A DNA stretch of 64,000 nt from Tretioscincus oriximinensis (GCA_022410635.1 JAJVDF010000139.1:1916057-1980056); one strand, 5' to 3'. Numbered from the stretch's first letter, positions 10,200 through 22,984 are shown. Notes: generated from the letters alone by a model not told the origin. Translations and numbers: made by a program.

Positions 10200-10512
10200 T
10201 ATCTTAGACTATTTACTAAGTCTGCATTGCTGCTAGTTTTTTTTTCTTTCCCTCATCATTCCTATTACTCATCTCCTCTCACTTATGACTGTATGACTAT
10301 AACTTGTTGCTTATATTTAAAGTTTTTTATTAATATTGATTGTTCCCCATTGCTTATTTGACCCCTATGACGATCATTATGTGTTGTACCTTACAACTCT
10401 TGACAAATGTATATTTTCCTTATGTATACTGAGAGCATATGCACCAAAGACAAATTCCTTGTGTGTNCAATCACACTTGGCCAATAAAGAATTCAATTCA
10501 ATTCAATTCAAT
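10200..10512 (+). mobile_element. LINE 3'UTR with a (TTCAA)n end
   Basis: The segment ends CACACTTGGCCAATAAAG followed by four to five copies of TTCAA. Upstream lie CTTATGACTGTATGACTATAACTTG and TTATTTGACCCC. A LINE ending in a short tandem repeat preceded by AATAAA is typical of reptile LINEs; I could not decide whether this one is CR1- or L2-related. No coding part is present. Confidence 0.55.
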
Positions 10513-11825
10513 AACGGAAAGGAAAATACAGAAAGAAATCAGGCGATCTCGTTCCTATATTCAAACAGGTATTTCACCCCCTGGCTTCTTCCTGCCCTAA
10601 AATGCAGTAACAAAATAAAAGTATTCAAGGCTAACATCATCACCTTCCTCTGAACTTTCTGCATAATTGAATATATCCCTTTTAACACCCTACATATTAT
10701 CTTAAATATTACCTTAAGAAACCTGAAATGTTTGTAACTGCCTTTGAAAACAAATGTGCATCAAGTTTGATGATGATTTTAGGTTGTTTTTTAGGATCCC
10801 CTAAAAGTGACAGATTGAANAGATACACTAGATACATAGAATACATGTAGATTACATTAACACATGATAAAATATCCTACCGAGACCGAGCAGAAAAGAG
10901 TTCATACTTCCAGCAACTACAGCAAATTATTCTTCAATGTTCTTCCAATATTGTCACTTCCGTGGTTTAATGTTAATGTATTAAATTAGCCAATATTTTG
11001 TCTTAAGTCATTTTATTGCTAGATTTTATAGATGTATTCTTATATAAATGGTTTTAAGTTGCATTTCAAGAGTAATTGAAGCCTTGGGGGCACTTTTGTT
11101 AATTTGTATTTAATAAATCAGAGTCGCACTTTCCCCCTTATGTGGTCTGAATTTCTGTTTCTGTTTTCATAGTCTATAAAAGTATGGTAAACTCTCATAC
11201 TTCTAGTTCTTATAGCTGCTGTTGCAGAAGACGCTCTTTCACTGGTAATGATTTTATTTTAATTACTTGGAAAATGTGTTAGATGTTTTCAGCTTTTCCC
11301 CTTAGGCTCATTTTATATAGCTTGTGCCACAAAAATCTAAAAGCAACAAGAGTGGACTCATTTTTAAAATTAATTCTTCTATAGTTACAGCCTTTATTTC
11401 TTTCATGTTAGATGTAGAGATTAAGTAACCTCAAACCTGAAGAGTTTCAATAAAGTTTGTGTCTCTTCCATATTAGAACATTAATATCTTGAAAACAGAA
11501 TGCAAGTAAAATATTTTTTTCTTATTGGTAGGTAAACTCTAATAACTTCCGAAGTAAAAACAATCTCTAAAAAGCTCTTTGAGTAGAGAAAATGCAATAA
11601 TACATCTAAGCAAGATCTTTCTGCACTAGGCCTTATTCTGTGTTCTGGAAGGAATCTAAGGACCGGCTGTCTATACGCCACGATCAGGGATAGTATAGGC
11701 CTGTGCTATCCCAAAATGTTACATTAACAGCAGACATCTGATAAATCAGGGTTACCATATTACCTGTATGGCGATTCAGGTGCTTTGCATCAGTTCAGTA
11801 GATGCAATTTTTTTTTTAGTTTGGC
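10513..11825. other. Unassigned AT-rich sequence
   Basis: No gene, element end or inverted repeat recognised. Single N bases at 10820 and 11855 suggest low-confidence consensus positions rather than gaps. Confidence 0.45.
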
Positions 11826-12125
11826 AAAACAGTTTGTTCAATTCTGCAGCGGACNTTTCTAAAATCCAAAAAATAGCCTTCGTAGGCATTCAGTAACATG
11901 GACATGCTAAATCTCACAGGTTTTTGAGGCTACATTGACTCTCAGCTTTCTGGGCTCCCAGAGGATGCTGGGAATTGTAAAAAGGCAAGTGCAGCAATGA
12001 CTTATGGGGTTTGTAATGTGACGAGAATTCAAGGCAATGTAAAAAAGAGCATGGAAAATTGAAGGTATGTGAGAAAGAATCGTGAATGTGTTTTTCCGGA
12101 TTTAAAAGAAAAAGCAAAGCTTGAG
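11826..12125 (-). mobile_element. Family Y element, antisense copy 3
   Basis: The plus strand reads GGATGCTGGGAATTGTAA, GCAGCAATGACTTATGGGG and TTCCGGATTTAAAAGAAA. The same words occur in the same order at 54600-54750. Only one copy of the internal ACAATTCCCAGCAT unit is present. Edges approximate. Confidence 0.65.
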
Positions 12126-13974
12126 GGGAGACAGCCCAAGGTTAACTTAAAGGTACTGTAATAACTGAACTGCCACAAGATGGCACTGTGCAAGAAAAGC
12201 ATGCAACACAGTTTTAAGAAATAAGGGGGGAAATCCAAGATGGGGGGATAAGATAACTTTTAAAAGACCAGGGAGACCCCCCCAATCACACATACATTGG
12301 AAGGAATATGACCCTTGACCTTTCAGGAGTCAGGGCCAAAACAGAGTTTATGAAAGAGGATTCTCAGAAACTCGGTAAAATCCAGAGCAGGTGTTTCAGC
12401 TTGTATGAAATTGCGAAAGTTAATAGAACATTCTTAATCAAGCATAAATGCTGAGAACAGAACATAATAAGGTCAAGCTAGTAGTGGGAAATGGTATAGC
12501 CTTGGTGCCTTTTAGAGAATGCTCATTGTTTTGTTGTTGTTCTTTTTTTTACTTGATTGAGGACCTGAGCATATCCAGAGAGAAGTATTACGCTTTCTTC
12601 AAATTCTTGAATTGGTGAATTTAGAATATGAACTCATGCTTAAGCCACATCTATGATGATTTGCTCCTAATGTAGTTGTACTATTTAAGGGTCGTTTTAG
12701 TAATCACAAGGTGGTATGCTTCTTATGGAATCTGTTGCTTTCCAGCATATGCCCATAAATATTCACCACGGGAAAATGTTTTGGGCCATGAGCACATAGT
12801 GCAGAACTGTCCCATTTATGAAGCAGGAGGTACCTAGCTCTTCCATGTTGCCTTGTCTGCCATTTTACAGATGTACAACATGATTTATGACCCAAAGCCA
12901 TCATTCTGAGCAGCTAGTTTGATTGGTTATTCAGCAGCTGTGCCAGCNATGGGCATCACATGATACCAGTCTAGAATAGCAAGTGGGGAGTCCTAGAAAG
13001 GTGCTCTCTTGCATCCCTATTTCTCCCCAGAAGACTTTCTGATCATGATCTTGACTGACTCAGAATGTGCTCTTAATGGATGGGTGAATCCAGATTATTA
13101 CTTCTCCCTCTCAGGGAAATCTGAACTGAAGGCCTTTTAGAATGTTATGACACCACAGTAGAAAAGCAAAAGAACATGAAGCATTGCCGTCCCCTTGCCT
13201 CCATGCAGAGCCCCTATCTATGACTACTATTGCAGATGTGTAGAAAGATGGCGGCATCATTATCACATCAAGTTGGAATCAATATGCCTAGGTATCACTG
13301 CATGCTCTTCCATTTCTAATCATTGTATGGGCTACAATCCAGGATGTGAGATTATAAAATCAAACGCGAGAGGTGACTGTGTAACCTCATATTTTCATTA
13401 TAAAGATTTGCAAATATTTCATAAGATTTATTGATCCAACTGCACCTAAGTATGCCATTATTCCAGTCGAATGAAAACAAGTATTTAAAATATGTAAAAT
13501 AAGGCATTAGTGCATTAACATAAATAACGCTAATAAATTGCACATGCACTGAAGAAGATGGAAAGTTGCTAATGGAATAATAGGCCAATTGTTTGGCTCA
13601 AGCATAAAACATGCATCAACAAAAAGTGAAATTAACAATAAAACATAAAAACGCTGCAATTTTTATCTACTTACCCAATCTTACAGAGTGGCTCTTGGGA
13701 ATGTAAAGTGTTTGCCATCANTTGGACCAAGAACCCGAAAGAGTTATGAAAATTTAGCAGTATGCTGGATTATTNCAGGATCACATCTACCTAGCAGCTT
13801 GCTCTTACATAGCTCCCATGTACTGATAGAAAAGAGCACAAAGAACACATAAGAATAATAGTATTTTCCTCATTCCCAGCATCTGAGGGTGTTTACAACC
13901 CATTACAACCTTAAATAGTTATTTCTTTTCCAGTCCTGGAAGGAATGTATTCACAATTGCGCCACATCCACTTT
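12126..13974. other. Unassigned sequence, no gene seen
   Basis: Mostly single-copy-looking AT-rich DNA. Open frames are short and lack domains. No paired terminal repeats were found. Confidence 0.45.
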
Positions 13975-14390
13975 CAGGTTTCCACACTGTTCTGAAATGT
14001 TGTCATATTGTCTCATATGAAGAGTCCCATAAGGCATTGCTGCGCTTACCTTCCAACAATTCCCAGCATTCTCTGCAAACTAAGAGCCAATGAACTTGAA
14101 GTCTCTTGAAGTCTCATGAGATGTGTGATGTTCACATTGCTGAATGTTTCCACAAAGGGTTTTTTCAGATTTAACAAACGTCCACTGTGGAATCAGATAA
14201 ACTGCGGTGACTAGGAATTCTGTGACAAAAATCCTTTTANTGAGTGGATCTCTGAAATCTGCCCACGATCTCTTGGGGTGGATTGATTATGATGTTACAA
14301 TCAACGCAATAGAATTTGTGCATGGGGATAGAGTCTGAATTCTCAGCACAACCATGTAAACATAACCTTCATAACAAGTTACCATTGGTA
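13975..14390 (+). mobile_element. Family Y element, copy 4 (one-unit form)
   Basis: TTTCCACACTGTTCTGAAATG, AGTCCCATAAGGCATTGCTG, CAACAATTCCCAGCATTCTC and TTCACATTGCTGAATGTTTCC follow the order of 8031-8500. Its left part also matches the reverse complement of 60790-60865. One internal unit only. Confidence 0.7.
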
Positions 14391-14755
14391 GGTCTGTTCC
14401 GCACTGTTTCTTTTCTTTCATGAACACCAATAGCGCACTTTGGAAAATGTCTTTGGTCTAAACAAAGTGTTCCAAACTAGAAGCCTGGGCCTGATACGTT
14501 AAGGNGCAAACATTCCCAGGCTTGACCATTACAATTTGGGAACATTTCAGACACACTTCTGAGAATGATCCCAGGCCAAATACTTGACAAAGGCTGCTTC
14601 TACATGACGTGTTAAAATCCACAATGTGAAAAAACAATTGCAGAATGCAGCCTTCACCCATATCTTTAAATCTGCATGAAACCAGCAAGACAACTGATAA
14701 GGAAGTCAATACCACACATGTCATCCAGAGATTCTGCACTGAATCCCTGCACTGA

Positions 14756-14970
14756 GGCACAGTGGTGCGTGTGGAGAGGTGAGCACCCTCTACTGGCCTT
14801 AGCTTCAGCCAACCTAACTGTTTGAAAATGAGCAGTCACAAGTAGATGAATAGGTACTATCACGATGTGGTGGGGAAGATGGAATGTAAGTGGGTGAAAA
14901 ATAGCTTGCAAGCCACTTTGTGTCCCTTCAGGTGAAAAAATCAGGGTACTAAAAACAGTTCTTCTTTTTC
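14756..14970 (+). mobile_element. SINE C, old diverged copy lacking the tRNA head
   Basis: GTGAGCACCCTCTACTGGCC, GGTGGGGAAGATGGAATG, AGCCACTTTGTGTCCC and a TTCTTC tail follow the body of SINE C at 57493-57798. The head is absent or unrecognisable. Confidence 0.6.
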
Positions 14971-15787
14971 ATTGTCCTGTGCTAGCGTCTTCTCACTGTA
15001 TCCTGGCATAATCCTGTTAACATGGAAGAAGGGTTCTCACCTCCTCAATATCAAGCATACCAAGAATCAGCTACAGCTATTCCAGTGCAACAGAGCCTTT
15101 TTCTGATTTCATTACTGATACTTCATTAGCTTGGGCATGCACAGTTCAGTCTTCTGGCGTCATCTCACCAACCTCGTGCCAATTCCATGTGGATCCAGCA
15201 AAAGGTGTGGCCCCTCTTTCCCAGTGAATTCAGCAATCACCTTTAGATTACGGATTTCATTCGCTTTCCCCCTCGGGGTACATGGGATCCCAGTATCTTC
15301 CTTAGTTTGCACTAGCACGTGGATGGTATGTCTCCAGTCCAGAATTAGCCATGATGCAGAAAATCTTGATCAAAATCATCGGCAGGAGAGAGATGAAAGG
15401 TTCTGGGATTTTGGCACGCTTGGTATATTCATTTCATGACGTTTCTCCTGAGTCAGTCCTCTAAATTTGCACTTCTTTATATAAAGAAATGTTTTGGAGA
15501 CGTACAAGTGACCACCTAATATTTGACATCAAAGGTGAGGTTGATGTTCAACTAACTAGAAAATGATAAATGAGCTGTGTGGGGCAAAACTGATTATTTC
15601 AGCTGCAGAAGGGTGACAGCAAAGAGCTATTGCAGATGATACTGTTATCAGCCTGTGCCACCGCTCACAATACGGCTATTATGTTCTGTACCATTTGAAG
15701 TTTCCAAAAGTACGAACCTGACTCTGCGTAGGCTAATTGCCATCAAACACAAAGCTCAATGAGCTCAGAGCGTTTCGTTTGATTTTC
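14971..15787. other. Unassigned sequence
   Basis: No gene, tail or inverted repeat recognised. A 102-residue frame at 15131-15439 has no domain and is probably chance. Confidence 0.4.
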
Positions 15788-15794
15788 ACACTGC

Positions 15795-15965
15795 TAAAAT
15801 TGTGGCTGATCAAATGGTGGGGCAAACTGCCGGGAAACCAGAAGGTTACAGGTTTGATCCTCAGTCTCTCCCTAGATGTAGACATTGGCAAACCACTTTT
15901 CTCTTTCTGCCCAAGAAAAATGCCTGGAGGTGCCCATGCAATCAACCAGAATTGGATTCCCATTT
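15795..15965 (+). mobile_element. Old tRNA-derived SINE, second copy
   Basis: It shares with 2383-2560 the box-A-like TGGTGGGGCAAACTG, box-B-like CAGGTTTGATCCTCAG, GGCAAACCACTTTTCT and GCCCAAGAAAAATG. It is diverged and has no clear tail. Confidence 0.6.
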
Positions 15966-16185
15966 GATGGTAGCCAAATATGAGGATGAGAGAAGGGACC
16001 AAGGAAAGGAAAAGGAGGACAGTGGCAGAAAGAGAGAGGAAGGGTGGTGTGGAAGGTATCCATGCTTATGTTTCTGTTCTATAAGCTTTTGAGTGCCACT
16101 TGATTGAGTGTCTCATCTGTCAGTTTCAAGCACTGAATTTGATCCACACTCTGTTTACAAATAGGGAGCAAGAAGGAACTTTGAG

Positions 16186-16268
16186 CCCCTTTTCTTTCTT
16201 TCTTTCTCTTTTTCTCCCTCTCTCTTTTTCCCTTCGCCCTCCCTTCTCTCTTCTTCTCCCTTTCTACA
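16186..16268. repeat. Polypyrimidine tract
   Basis: A run of C and T with CTTT and CTCC subunits is broken by single purines. The reverse strand is a polypurine run. Simple sequence only. Confidence 0.85.
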
Positions 16269-18901
16269 CCCCAGAATACGGCTCAGAGAGGACAGAGTCT
16301 TTGTGTGCCTGCAGCCTAAGAGACTTAANCTTACAAATTTCTTGGCTGTGTCCCAACTGGGGGGAAAATGGGTATGAAACCTGTGTCTATTGCTATTTTT
16401 TCATTCAGGAATTAAGACTGTTTTCTATATATACAAGGCTATATTTTCTGTGTGTGTGCGTATTTGTACATTTTCTAAATGGTAATGGAGTCTATATTAA
16501 TTATAAACTGCCATTCACTGTCAAATTCTTCAGGTAAGAGAAATATCCAGTGAAAACAGGGCATAATTGTTTATAATCTACTTCATATGAAACATTTTCC
16601 CCTTTGGGTACCCAAGGAGTTTCTAAGCAAAGCAAATTCTAATGTTGTAATAATAATAAGCTGAGCTTGTGAAAATGAGGCCACAAATTAACAGGCATAA
16701 ACAATTCCACTTTGGGAGCGGGGAAAAAATAAGATTCATTAACTGTTCTTTCCTTACTGGAGAACAACACATTTTGGGCAAATTCCTCCGGGATTTCAGG
16801 GACACTTATAAATACAAGCAGCATTTGGAAACATTTCATTAAAGAGAAAATTCCAGACTTCCATTTTTCTTCTTGAGAGAGTTCACTGGCTGGTCTCTTT
16901 GGTGCGTTCATGTGCCTTTTATATACAAAAATTAAGTTCCAGCAAAGGGAAAGTACATTTATGTAAAGGCAATTCATCAACCGCTTCTGTTCTCAGAATT
17001 CACTGAGGTAATTTAGATCTTTTAATGGCGAGCGAGGTAGCCTTTCTATGCAAATAAGTGCTTTCTCCACAATATTGCTTCCTAATCGGCTCTATCAACC
17101 TCTACCAACTTCCAGATCAGTTCAGAATATTCTGCCTCAATTAATCTTTTCTACAAAATAATCCCCAGCTAGCAAATACATAATTTCCCCACATTACAAA
17201 GTTCTGCACGAACAATGTTTTCAGACATCACGTCTTGTGTTACAGAGCGTCTTTTACTAGGCACGAAAGAGGACAAATATAACACAGAGCTAGGCGCTAA
17301 TGCGGTTTTCATAAAATTTAGTGAGCACCAACTAAAAAAAAAACAAGAGCCTTTAAATCTGATATTTGCCTTTTGGAAAGAAAAAAAAGAATTAAAACAC
17401 AGCCTTGACCTCAGAGATGTCAGGCCTACACAACACCTCTTCTATAATTTACAATTGACATCATGGATTAAATTTGTTGTTTCAGCTAATGCAACAGAGC
17501 AAGTTAAGGTAGATTGTGAAACAAAGGCAGCCCCTGAAATACGAGGCTTGTCAAGTGTAAATTTACAAAAGATATTCAGACTGAGCACACCAGACTCAAA
17601 TAAATGGACAGAGAAGCTGTTTTTGACAGACTGCGAGGGGCTGGAGACTTAAACTTGAACACTGTAAATCCAAATGTCACAAGTTCTGTGGCAGAGTGAA
17701 AGACACGTCTATTCTTCAGGGATATAAATGGTGATATGGAAGCAAACTTTCAAGATGCTATGCATTTTGGGAAACGAGTATATCACAGCTACTGTATAAC
17801 AAATTTAGTGAACCTTCCCTGTTGGCAAGTATCCTCAGCTTAGACGCATAAAAGATTGATATAGTAAGTTAAAATTCAACAAGATAAGGAGATGTGAACT
17901 CATTCCATTTCCCCCCCAACCCACCCAAATGCTGCAACAAATTCTAGTTTTGACTCATCCATTTAAAAAGAAAATGAATTATGCTAATCCAAAATTAAAA
18001 CAATGGCTCAAAACCTGTCCCGTTTAGCCAAAATTAATTATTATGAATATCTGTTTGGCCTGTACCTTTTTGAAAGGTAGGAATCTTCAAATGATTAAAG
18101 CTTTGTCTAAATTTTGACACGAATGTGGCTGTTTTAATGTTTTGTGTAATTCAGAAAGGCATCTGTATGCTCATATTCAGTTTCTGCTATATGAGTGATA
18201 CAGTATGAGTGATGGAAGTCATAATTGAATTCACGTTGAAAAGGAACCTGATAAATTCATCCAACCCAGAGTGATTCCCCCCACTTTTTCCACTGCCTTC
18301 CATGCTATTTACTTATTTTAATGAACTCCGTCTCTACTTATATTAATTTTTGCCTCACTCTGAATGCCACCTTTCCATGCTCTTTTGCTTACCTTCTTCT
18401 CACCTTCAATCTACCAAAAATGGCCTCTTCTGTCCCATCCTTAAATATCTCATTATTTCCAACCTTNTTTCACCATTTTTTTAAAGAATTGCAAATCCCC
18501 CCCTGAAAATCCACATCATCATTTCATATGTTCACATTTGTACATTTGTGGCATATGTGTGACCTCAGACAAGCAAAATAAAAGCATTTACTTAATAAAG
18601 CAAGAGAAATCCAAGGCATATAGAGTTTTCTGCAGTGCAGACATTTTGCCTCTCCAGATATAGTTCAACTGTTTCAGAGAAATGGCTATTTTTGTCTTTG
18701 GCCAGAAAGTCCAGCAATGAGGGCTTGTGGCATTTTGGAGACTATTGAGAGGAAGGTAGGCAGCATGAGATTTCANAGACAAGTCTATTTGTTCAGAAGA
18801 AGTAGAAAGGTCATGTCACCTATCTTTCTCTTGTTAATCCCAAAAATGCTACAAGCCCCCCCTTGCATGGTTCAATTATAGCATTATTTATTCTTCACTC
18901 G
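16269..18901. other. Long non-repetitive stretch, candidate conserved non-coding block at about 16980-17660
   Basis: No transposon ends, tails or paralogues were noticed. 16980-17210 is AT-rich with many compact motifs, including an ATGCAAAT octamer at 17048-17055 and several AATTA homeodomain-type cores. A 145-residue frame at 17215-17652 starts nearby but has no recognisable domain, and its composition (lysine-, leucine-rich) fits AT-rich chance sequence. Conservation cannot be judged from one genome. Confidence 0.35.
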
Positions 18902-19129
18902 AGAGCCAGTCTGGTTAGAGGGTCAGATTCCTATCTGGATGTTTTCTGGTTGATTCTGCACTCCTCCATGAATCCAGTTGGGTGACCTTGGGCTAGTCAC
19001 AATTCTTCAGAACTCTCTCAGCCCCACCTACTTCACAAGGTGTCTGTTGTGAAGAGAACAGAAGATTATGTTAGCTATTTTCAGTCCCTTTGGGTTGAGA
19101 AAAGTGAGGTATAAAAAAACCCTTCTTCT
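18902..19129 (+). mobile_element. SINE A with TTC-type tail, copy 1
   Basis: GAGAGCCAGTCTGGTTAGAG (box A region), CTGGTTGATTCTGCACTCC (box B region), GGTGACCTTGGGCTAGTCAC, CAGCCCCACCTACTTCACA, then AGTCCCTTTGGGTTGAGAAA and a TATAAA...TTCTTCT tail. The tail is the type seen on SINE C, not the L2-like tail of other SINE A copies. Confidence 0.8.
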
Positions 19130-19213
19130 ACTGGTCACTATTTTATCTGGGACAGATGCAAACTATTGACATCTGGATATGCACACATTTTCACAGCTNT
19201 CATTTTGCCCACT

Positions 19214-19388
19214 TAAGCTCAGTCCACACTGAATCTTAATCTGGGCTACATCTAGCCTGTCATCCACACGCTAATATAGATTATGGCAGGGCCCAAATGG
19301 GACCTGTCATAATCTATACTAATATACGGATGGCCAACCTCTGTCCAGAGATACAATCCAGAATAATGTTCAGTGTGGACAGGGCCTT
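19214..19388. repeat. Family P inverted-repeat element, copy 2
   Basis: The left end (CTCAGTCCACACTGAATCTTAA) is inverted at the right end (ATAATGTTCAGTGTGGACAG), with CCACACGCTAATATAGATTATGG-like inner arms. It is more decayed than 2195-2345. Confidence 0.65.
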
Positions 19389-20365
19389 AAAAGCAACAAA
19401 ATCCAAAATTATACGTCAGAACATATCTGTATATAGCAAATTTAATTTATAGTCGCTTTAAGAACTTTCCATATTTAAGGATATTAAGTTACAATTACGA
19501 ATTGCATTTCCCACGAGGTAGAAAAGGTTCTGTAATTAATACAAAACTAAAAATGAAAACCTACCCTTAAAAGCCAAATCGACCATGATATGACTTTGGC
19601 TGTTCAAAATCTCCCACTTCAGTCCTTGTGACTGTGGCCCTTTTTTGTACATATAAGCAGAAAAAGAGCACATATTCCATGTGTCACACAGTCTGGCATG
19701 GCTTCCCTTGTATAGGATTTACTTCTGCTTCAAGAATGATGTAGTGCCTGATTGTCTATTGACAGGATGAAATAAAGCATGACACCCAGGAATTCTGGAG
19801 GTGAAGGCAAGCATTTCTGCCTGAGCTGTATCCTGTGGAACATTTTTGCAATATTTTCTGTTTAGATCCCAGATATTAAAATCACAAAGAGAATATCTGT
19901 GTCTTTAAACGGGAACATCCATGAGTGTGTAAAATTCCAATTCCTTCGTTTTCATTGTATATGGAAGCAAAAATCCTTTTTTCCCTTCTCTTTCTGTCTC
20001 CCTTTTCTCTGTTTTTTTATAGAGACAGGGCTGCGCTTTGGGGAATAAATCTGACCTGAAGAAATGAAAACACTTTAGCTGCAGAGCACAAATAAGATGT
20101 CAGCATGAGATTTAAGGGAACTTTCTTGTCACAAGACCGTCCAGGAAGTTAAATACAGACATGTTTTATTTTGAGTGAGGCAAAACGAATTACTAAAAAG
20201 TGGGCTNCACATTTCATGATTAGGAAACCCAGAAAGGAATAAATTGTTTAAAATCTGCAGCAGTAAGTGGATACCGTTTATTAATTTCTTTGCCCTGTTG
20301 AAAGTAGGATCAAGATGAAGTGGAGTAAATAAAGAAAACCAATAGAGTTTTGCAAATCAAATTAA
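19389..20365. other. Unassigned non-repetitive sequence
   Basis: No gene or element end recognised. The composition is uniform AT-rich. Confidence 0.4.
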
Positions 20366-20675
20366 ACGTAATGGTTTGAGCCCAGTTTGAACTGAACTAC
20401 ACCCTCATCCAAAAGAGAATTGTTTGATTCAAACCAAACTGGAGTATTTTGTTTCAATCAAGTTCAAACCATTTAAACATTAACTCAGGCCTTCTTAAAA
20501 GATAGTCTAATTTTATTCTAATGTTTGCATTCGTTCATAAACTGAAATTTGTTCTGGAACCACTTCAGCTGGCTTGATAGGGTTCTAAAAGAAACTAAAC
20601 TGAACAAAATTCAGTTTGGTTCAGTTTAGTTCAAACGAAACCAATGAACTTCTGTTCGTACAGGTCTCTGATAAC
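20366..20675. repeat. Inverted-repeat element rich in TTCAGTTTGGTTC motifs
   Basis: TTTGAACTGAACTAC on the left and GTTCAGTTTAGTTCAAACG on the right are inverted copies. The motif GAACTGAAC / GTTCAGTTC recurs several times inside. It looks like a foldback MITE without coding capacity. Confidence 0.5.
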
Positions 20676-21044
20676 CAGCTGTTTGGCTTTTATGTACTAT
20701 GTTGTTATGTACATAGTATGTAAGTTACAGGCTTCAAAAGAAGCAAAATGAAGCCATTTTTCACATCAACTGACTGATAAAACCCTCATTCATAAATTCC
20801 TGGAGAGATTTGTATGAGTTCCTTTCCAATTCACTACAGAAATGCTTGAGATCTCCATATGAATCAAATCTCTCTTCAGGCAATTTCCTCATAAACTGGA
20901 AATCAGGATATATCCTAGTTTTGTGCTCTGTCTTTTCCTGTACCAATGCCTTCTCCATGTGCTTGCTTGCATATCCTTGNCACTTAGTCTTCGTAACTAC
21001 CTAGCTCATCTCTAGAGTCCCACTTCCACCCCCACTTTCTGGCC

Positions 21045-21158
21045 TTTTCTGTACACAGCTTTATATGAAGGTGTATCTTGGAATAGGGTCTGGCATCCAT
21101 ATGCTATCTGGCCTACACTGGCATGTGGATGACAGGCCTCCATTCCAAGCTACAATAA
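21045..21158. repeat. Family P inverted-repeat element, truncated copy
   Basis: GTATCTTGGAATAGGGTCTGGC, GGCCTACACTGGCATGTGGAT and CCATTCCAAGCTACAATAA follow the inner parts of 2195-2345. The right arm runs straight into the hAT copy at 21159. Confidence 0.55.
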
Positions 21159-21179
21159 AACCGGGATGGGGGTGGGATG

Positions 21180-21281
21180 GGGGGTGCGTGCACGCGTGCG
21201 CATGCGCATACGGACGCTTGTAGCGAGACAGGCAGAACATCTTTCCTGCCTGTCTCACAAGCGTCCATGCGCACACGTGCA
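21180..21281. repeat. Inverted duplication next to the gap
   Basis: About 40 bp (GGACGCTTGTAGCGAGACAGG and flanks) is repeated in inverted form as CCTGTCTCACAAGCGTCC before the N run. Neither of the two complete copies of this element has this inversion. It could be a real hairpin or a misassembly at the gap edge. Confidence 0.7.
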
Positions 21282-21381
21282 NNNNNNNNNNNNNNNNNNN
21301 NNNNNNNNNNNNNNNNNNNNNNNNNNNNNNNNNNNNNNNNNNNNNNNNNNNNNNNNNNNNNNNNNNNNNNNNNNNNNNNNN
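21282..21381. other. Assembly gap (exactly 100 N)
   Basis: A gap of exactly 100 N is the usual placeholder for unknown length, so the real distance between the flanks is uncertain. Confidence 0.98.
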
Positions 21382-21498
21382 GGGGGGGGTTTTTTTTTAC
21401 CCGGGATTTTAAAACTTTTTTTTAAAATCCAGCCGGGACAATAAAATTGTCCCTAAAACCGTGATTGTCCCGGTTTACCGGGACGTATGGCAACCCTA

Positions 21499-22984
21499 CC
21501 TGTGNTGCTATTCTCATTACCTATTATTACTCCTCTTATCTTTTAAAATAGAACTCAGAAAAGCTGCTATGGTCCACCAGTTGACAAGAAAGGAGACGTT
21601 TCATAGGTTTGGTAGTAAAGTTCTGTTATGCTTNAGGTGTGTCTGGATAGCTCAATGTGCTTCTGAGTGCTTGAAATAGGTAGAGCACTACTTGTATAGG
21701 ACAATATTTCAACTATGAGAGTTTCTCAGGTTACTATATAAAAAATGGAATAGGACATAGCAGTTTTAACAAACATGAGAACATTTTGATGGATACTGAA
21801 AATATTGTTTTCACCAGTTGCAGCACCTGTGGGGGGAAATCACTTTTTCATACCCATTAAAGCTGCAAACTCATATCCTGTTTTTTATGTCGTAACCCTA
21901 TGTCATGCTCATTTCCAGAACCTTTTCCAATTATTTTGAAATGGACATTCTGTGGTGGGGTGAGGAAAAATGAGGTGGGAGCAAACACCTGTCCCATCTC
22001 CCACTCAAGGATAACTAAAAAGCACAAAGTAAACTGGAACTAGCTCTACTATGGAGAACTGGCCACACAACCGAGGGAAGCTTGAATCGTAGGTATGCAG
22101 ACCCAAGAAATGGGGTTTGCCAATACATTGTATAAATGTAACAACTACGAGAATTCACAATGTCGGGTTTTGAGTAAGGGCCTATCCAGGTAAGATACTT
22201 TTACCGCTATGGTGGTTACACCATCAGGAATCCACCTCATGCAGTTTCAGCAATCCAATCAAACTTCCATTGTTCTGAATTTTCCAGCCAGTATTTCTAT
22301 CCTGGTTTCATAATGGGCTCCTCTGTTTGCTTATTAAAAAGCATCCCTATGGCGTGCTCTAGTGGGAACAGGCAGGAGCAGGTGAGAATTCCGTCGCAAT
22401 TCCAGGTAAACATGCTCACTTTCTGGAATTGAAACATACTGAGGCAGGGAAAGAGAGTCCAGACAGTCTATCCACAACATGCTGAGACATTCATGATGAT
22501 AATGGCACATCTCTGACCAATACATCAGTTTCTCACTGCAATAACACAGACTTTTACAGGTATGTGATGGGAGATGTGCAACACACAATTGGATTTTCTC
22601 CATAATAAAAGGAAATTCTGTGACAAAGCAGCTCGTCTGAATGGAGCTTGGAACCTTTTAGTCATCACGCAGAAAGTGATCTCACTTCCATATTTTTACC
22701 ATTATAATTCACACTACATAAGGAAACAAGTCATTTCATGGTCTTACCTGCCACCTGCAAAAGCTGGGCAGAGGGAAGAGGGTGTTTCATCTGCTCTGTA
22801 TGGGGTTGATTCCATCTGCCTTCCCTCTCCTCTGCCACAAGGACAGAAAGATGGACATGAGACCTTCTTGGTACTGCAAGTAGCAGTTTACTTCCTCTGC
22901 CCCACCCTCCCCCAGGGATATTTAAAATCTGACTGCATGGGCTGGGGTTCAGAGGAAGAGACCATCTTTTTTGAAGCTGCAGCA
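21499..22984. other. Unassigned sequence
   Basis: No gene recognised. A 144-residue frame (22574-23008) has no domain and ends in low-complexity sequence, so it is probably chance. Confidence 0.4.

Larger units (their letters stand above)
21159..21498. mobile_element. hAT-like element 'GCCATA', copy broken by an assembly gap
   Basis: The right end, ACCGGGACGTATGGCAACCCTA, is the terminal inverted repeat seen at 24856-24877. The left part AAACCGGGATGGGG and GCGAGACAGGCAGAACA match the interior of that copy. The left terminus is missing, and a 100-N gap removes the centre. Confidence 0.75.

Noticed and set aside
9882..10361. 159-residue open frame (plus strand)
   Set aside because: It runs into a LINE 3'UTR ending in (TTCAA)n and has no domain; it is a chance frame.
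17215..17652. 145-residue open frame (plus strand)
   Set aside because: No recognisable domain, AT-rich composition, no splice or promoter context; compatible with chance in AT-rich DNA.
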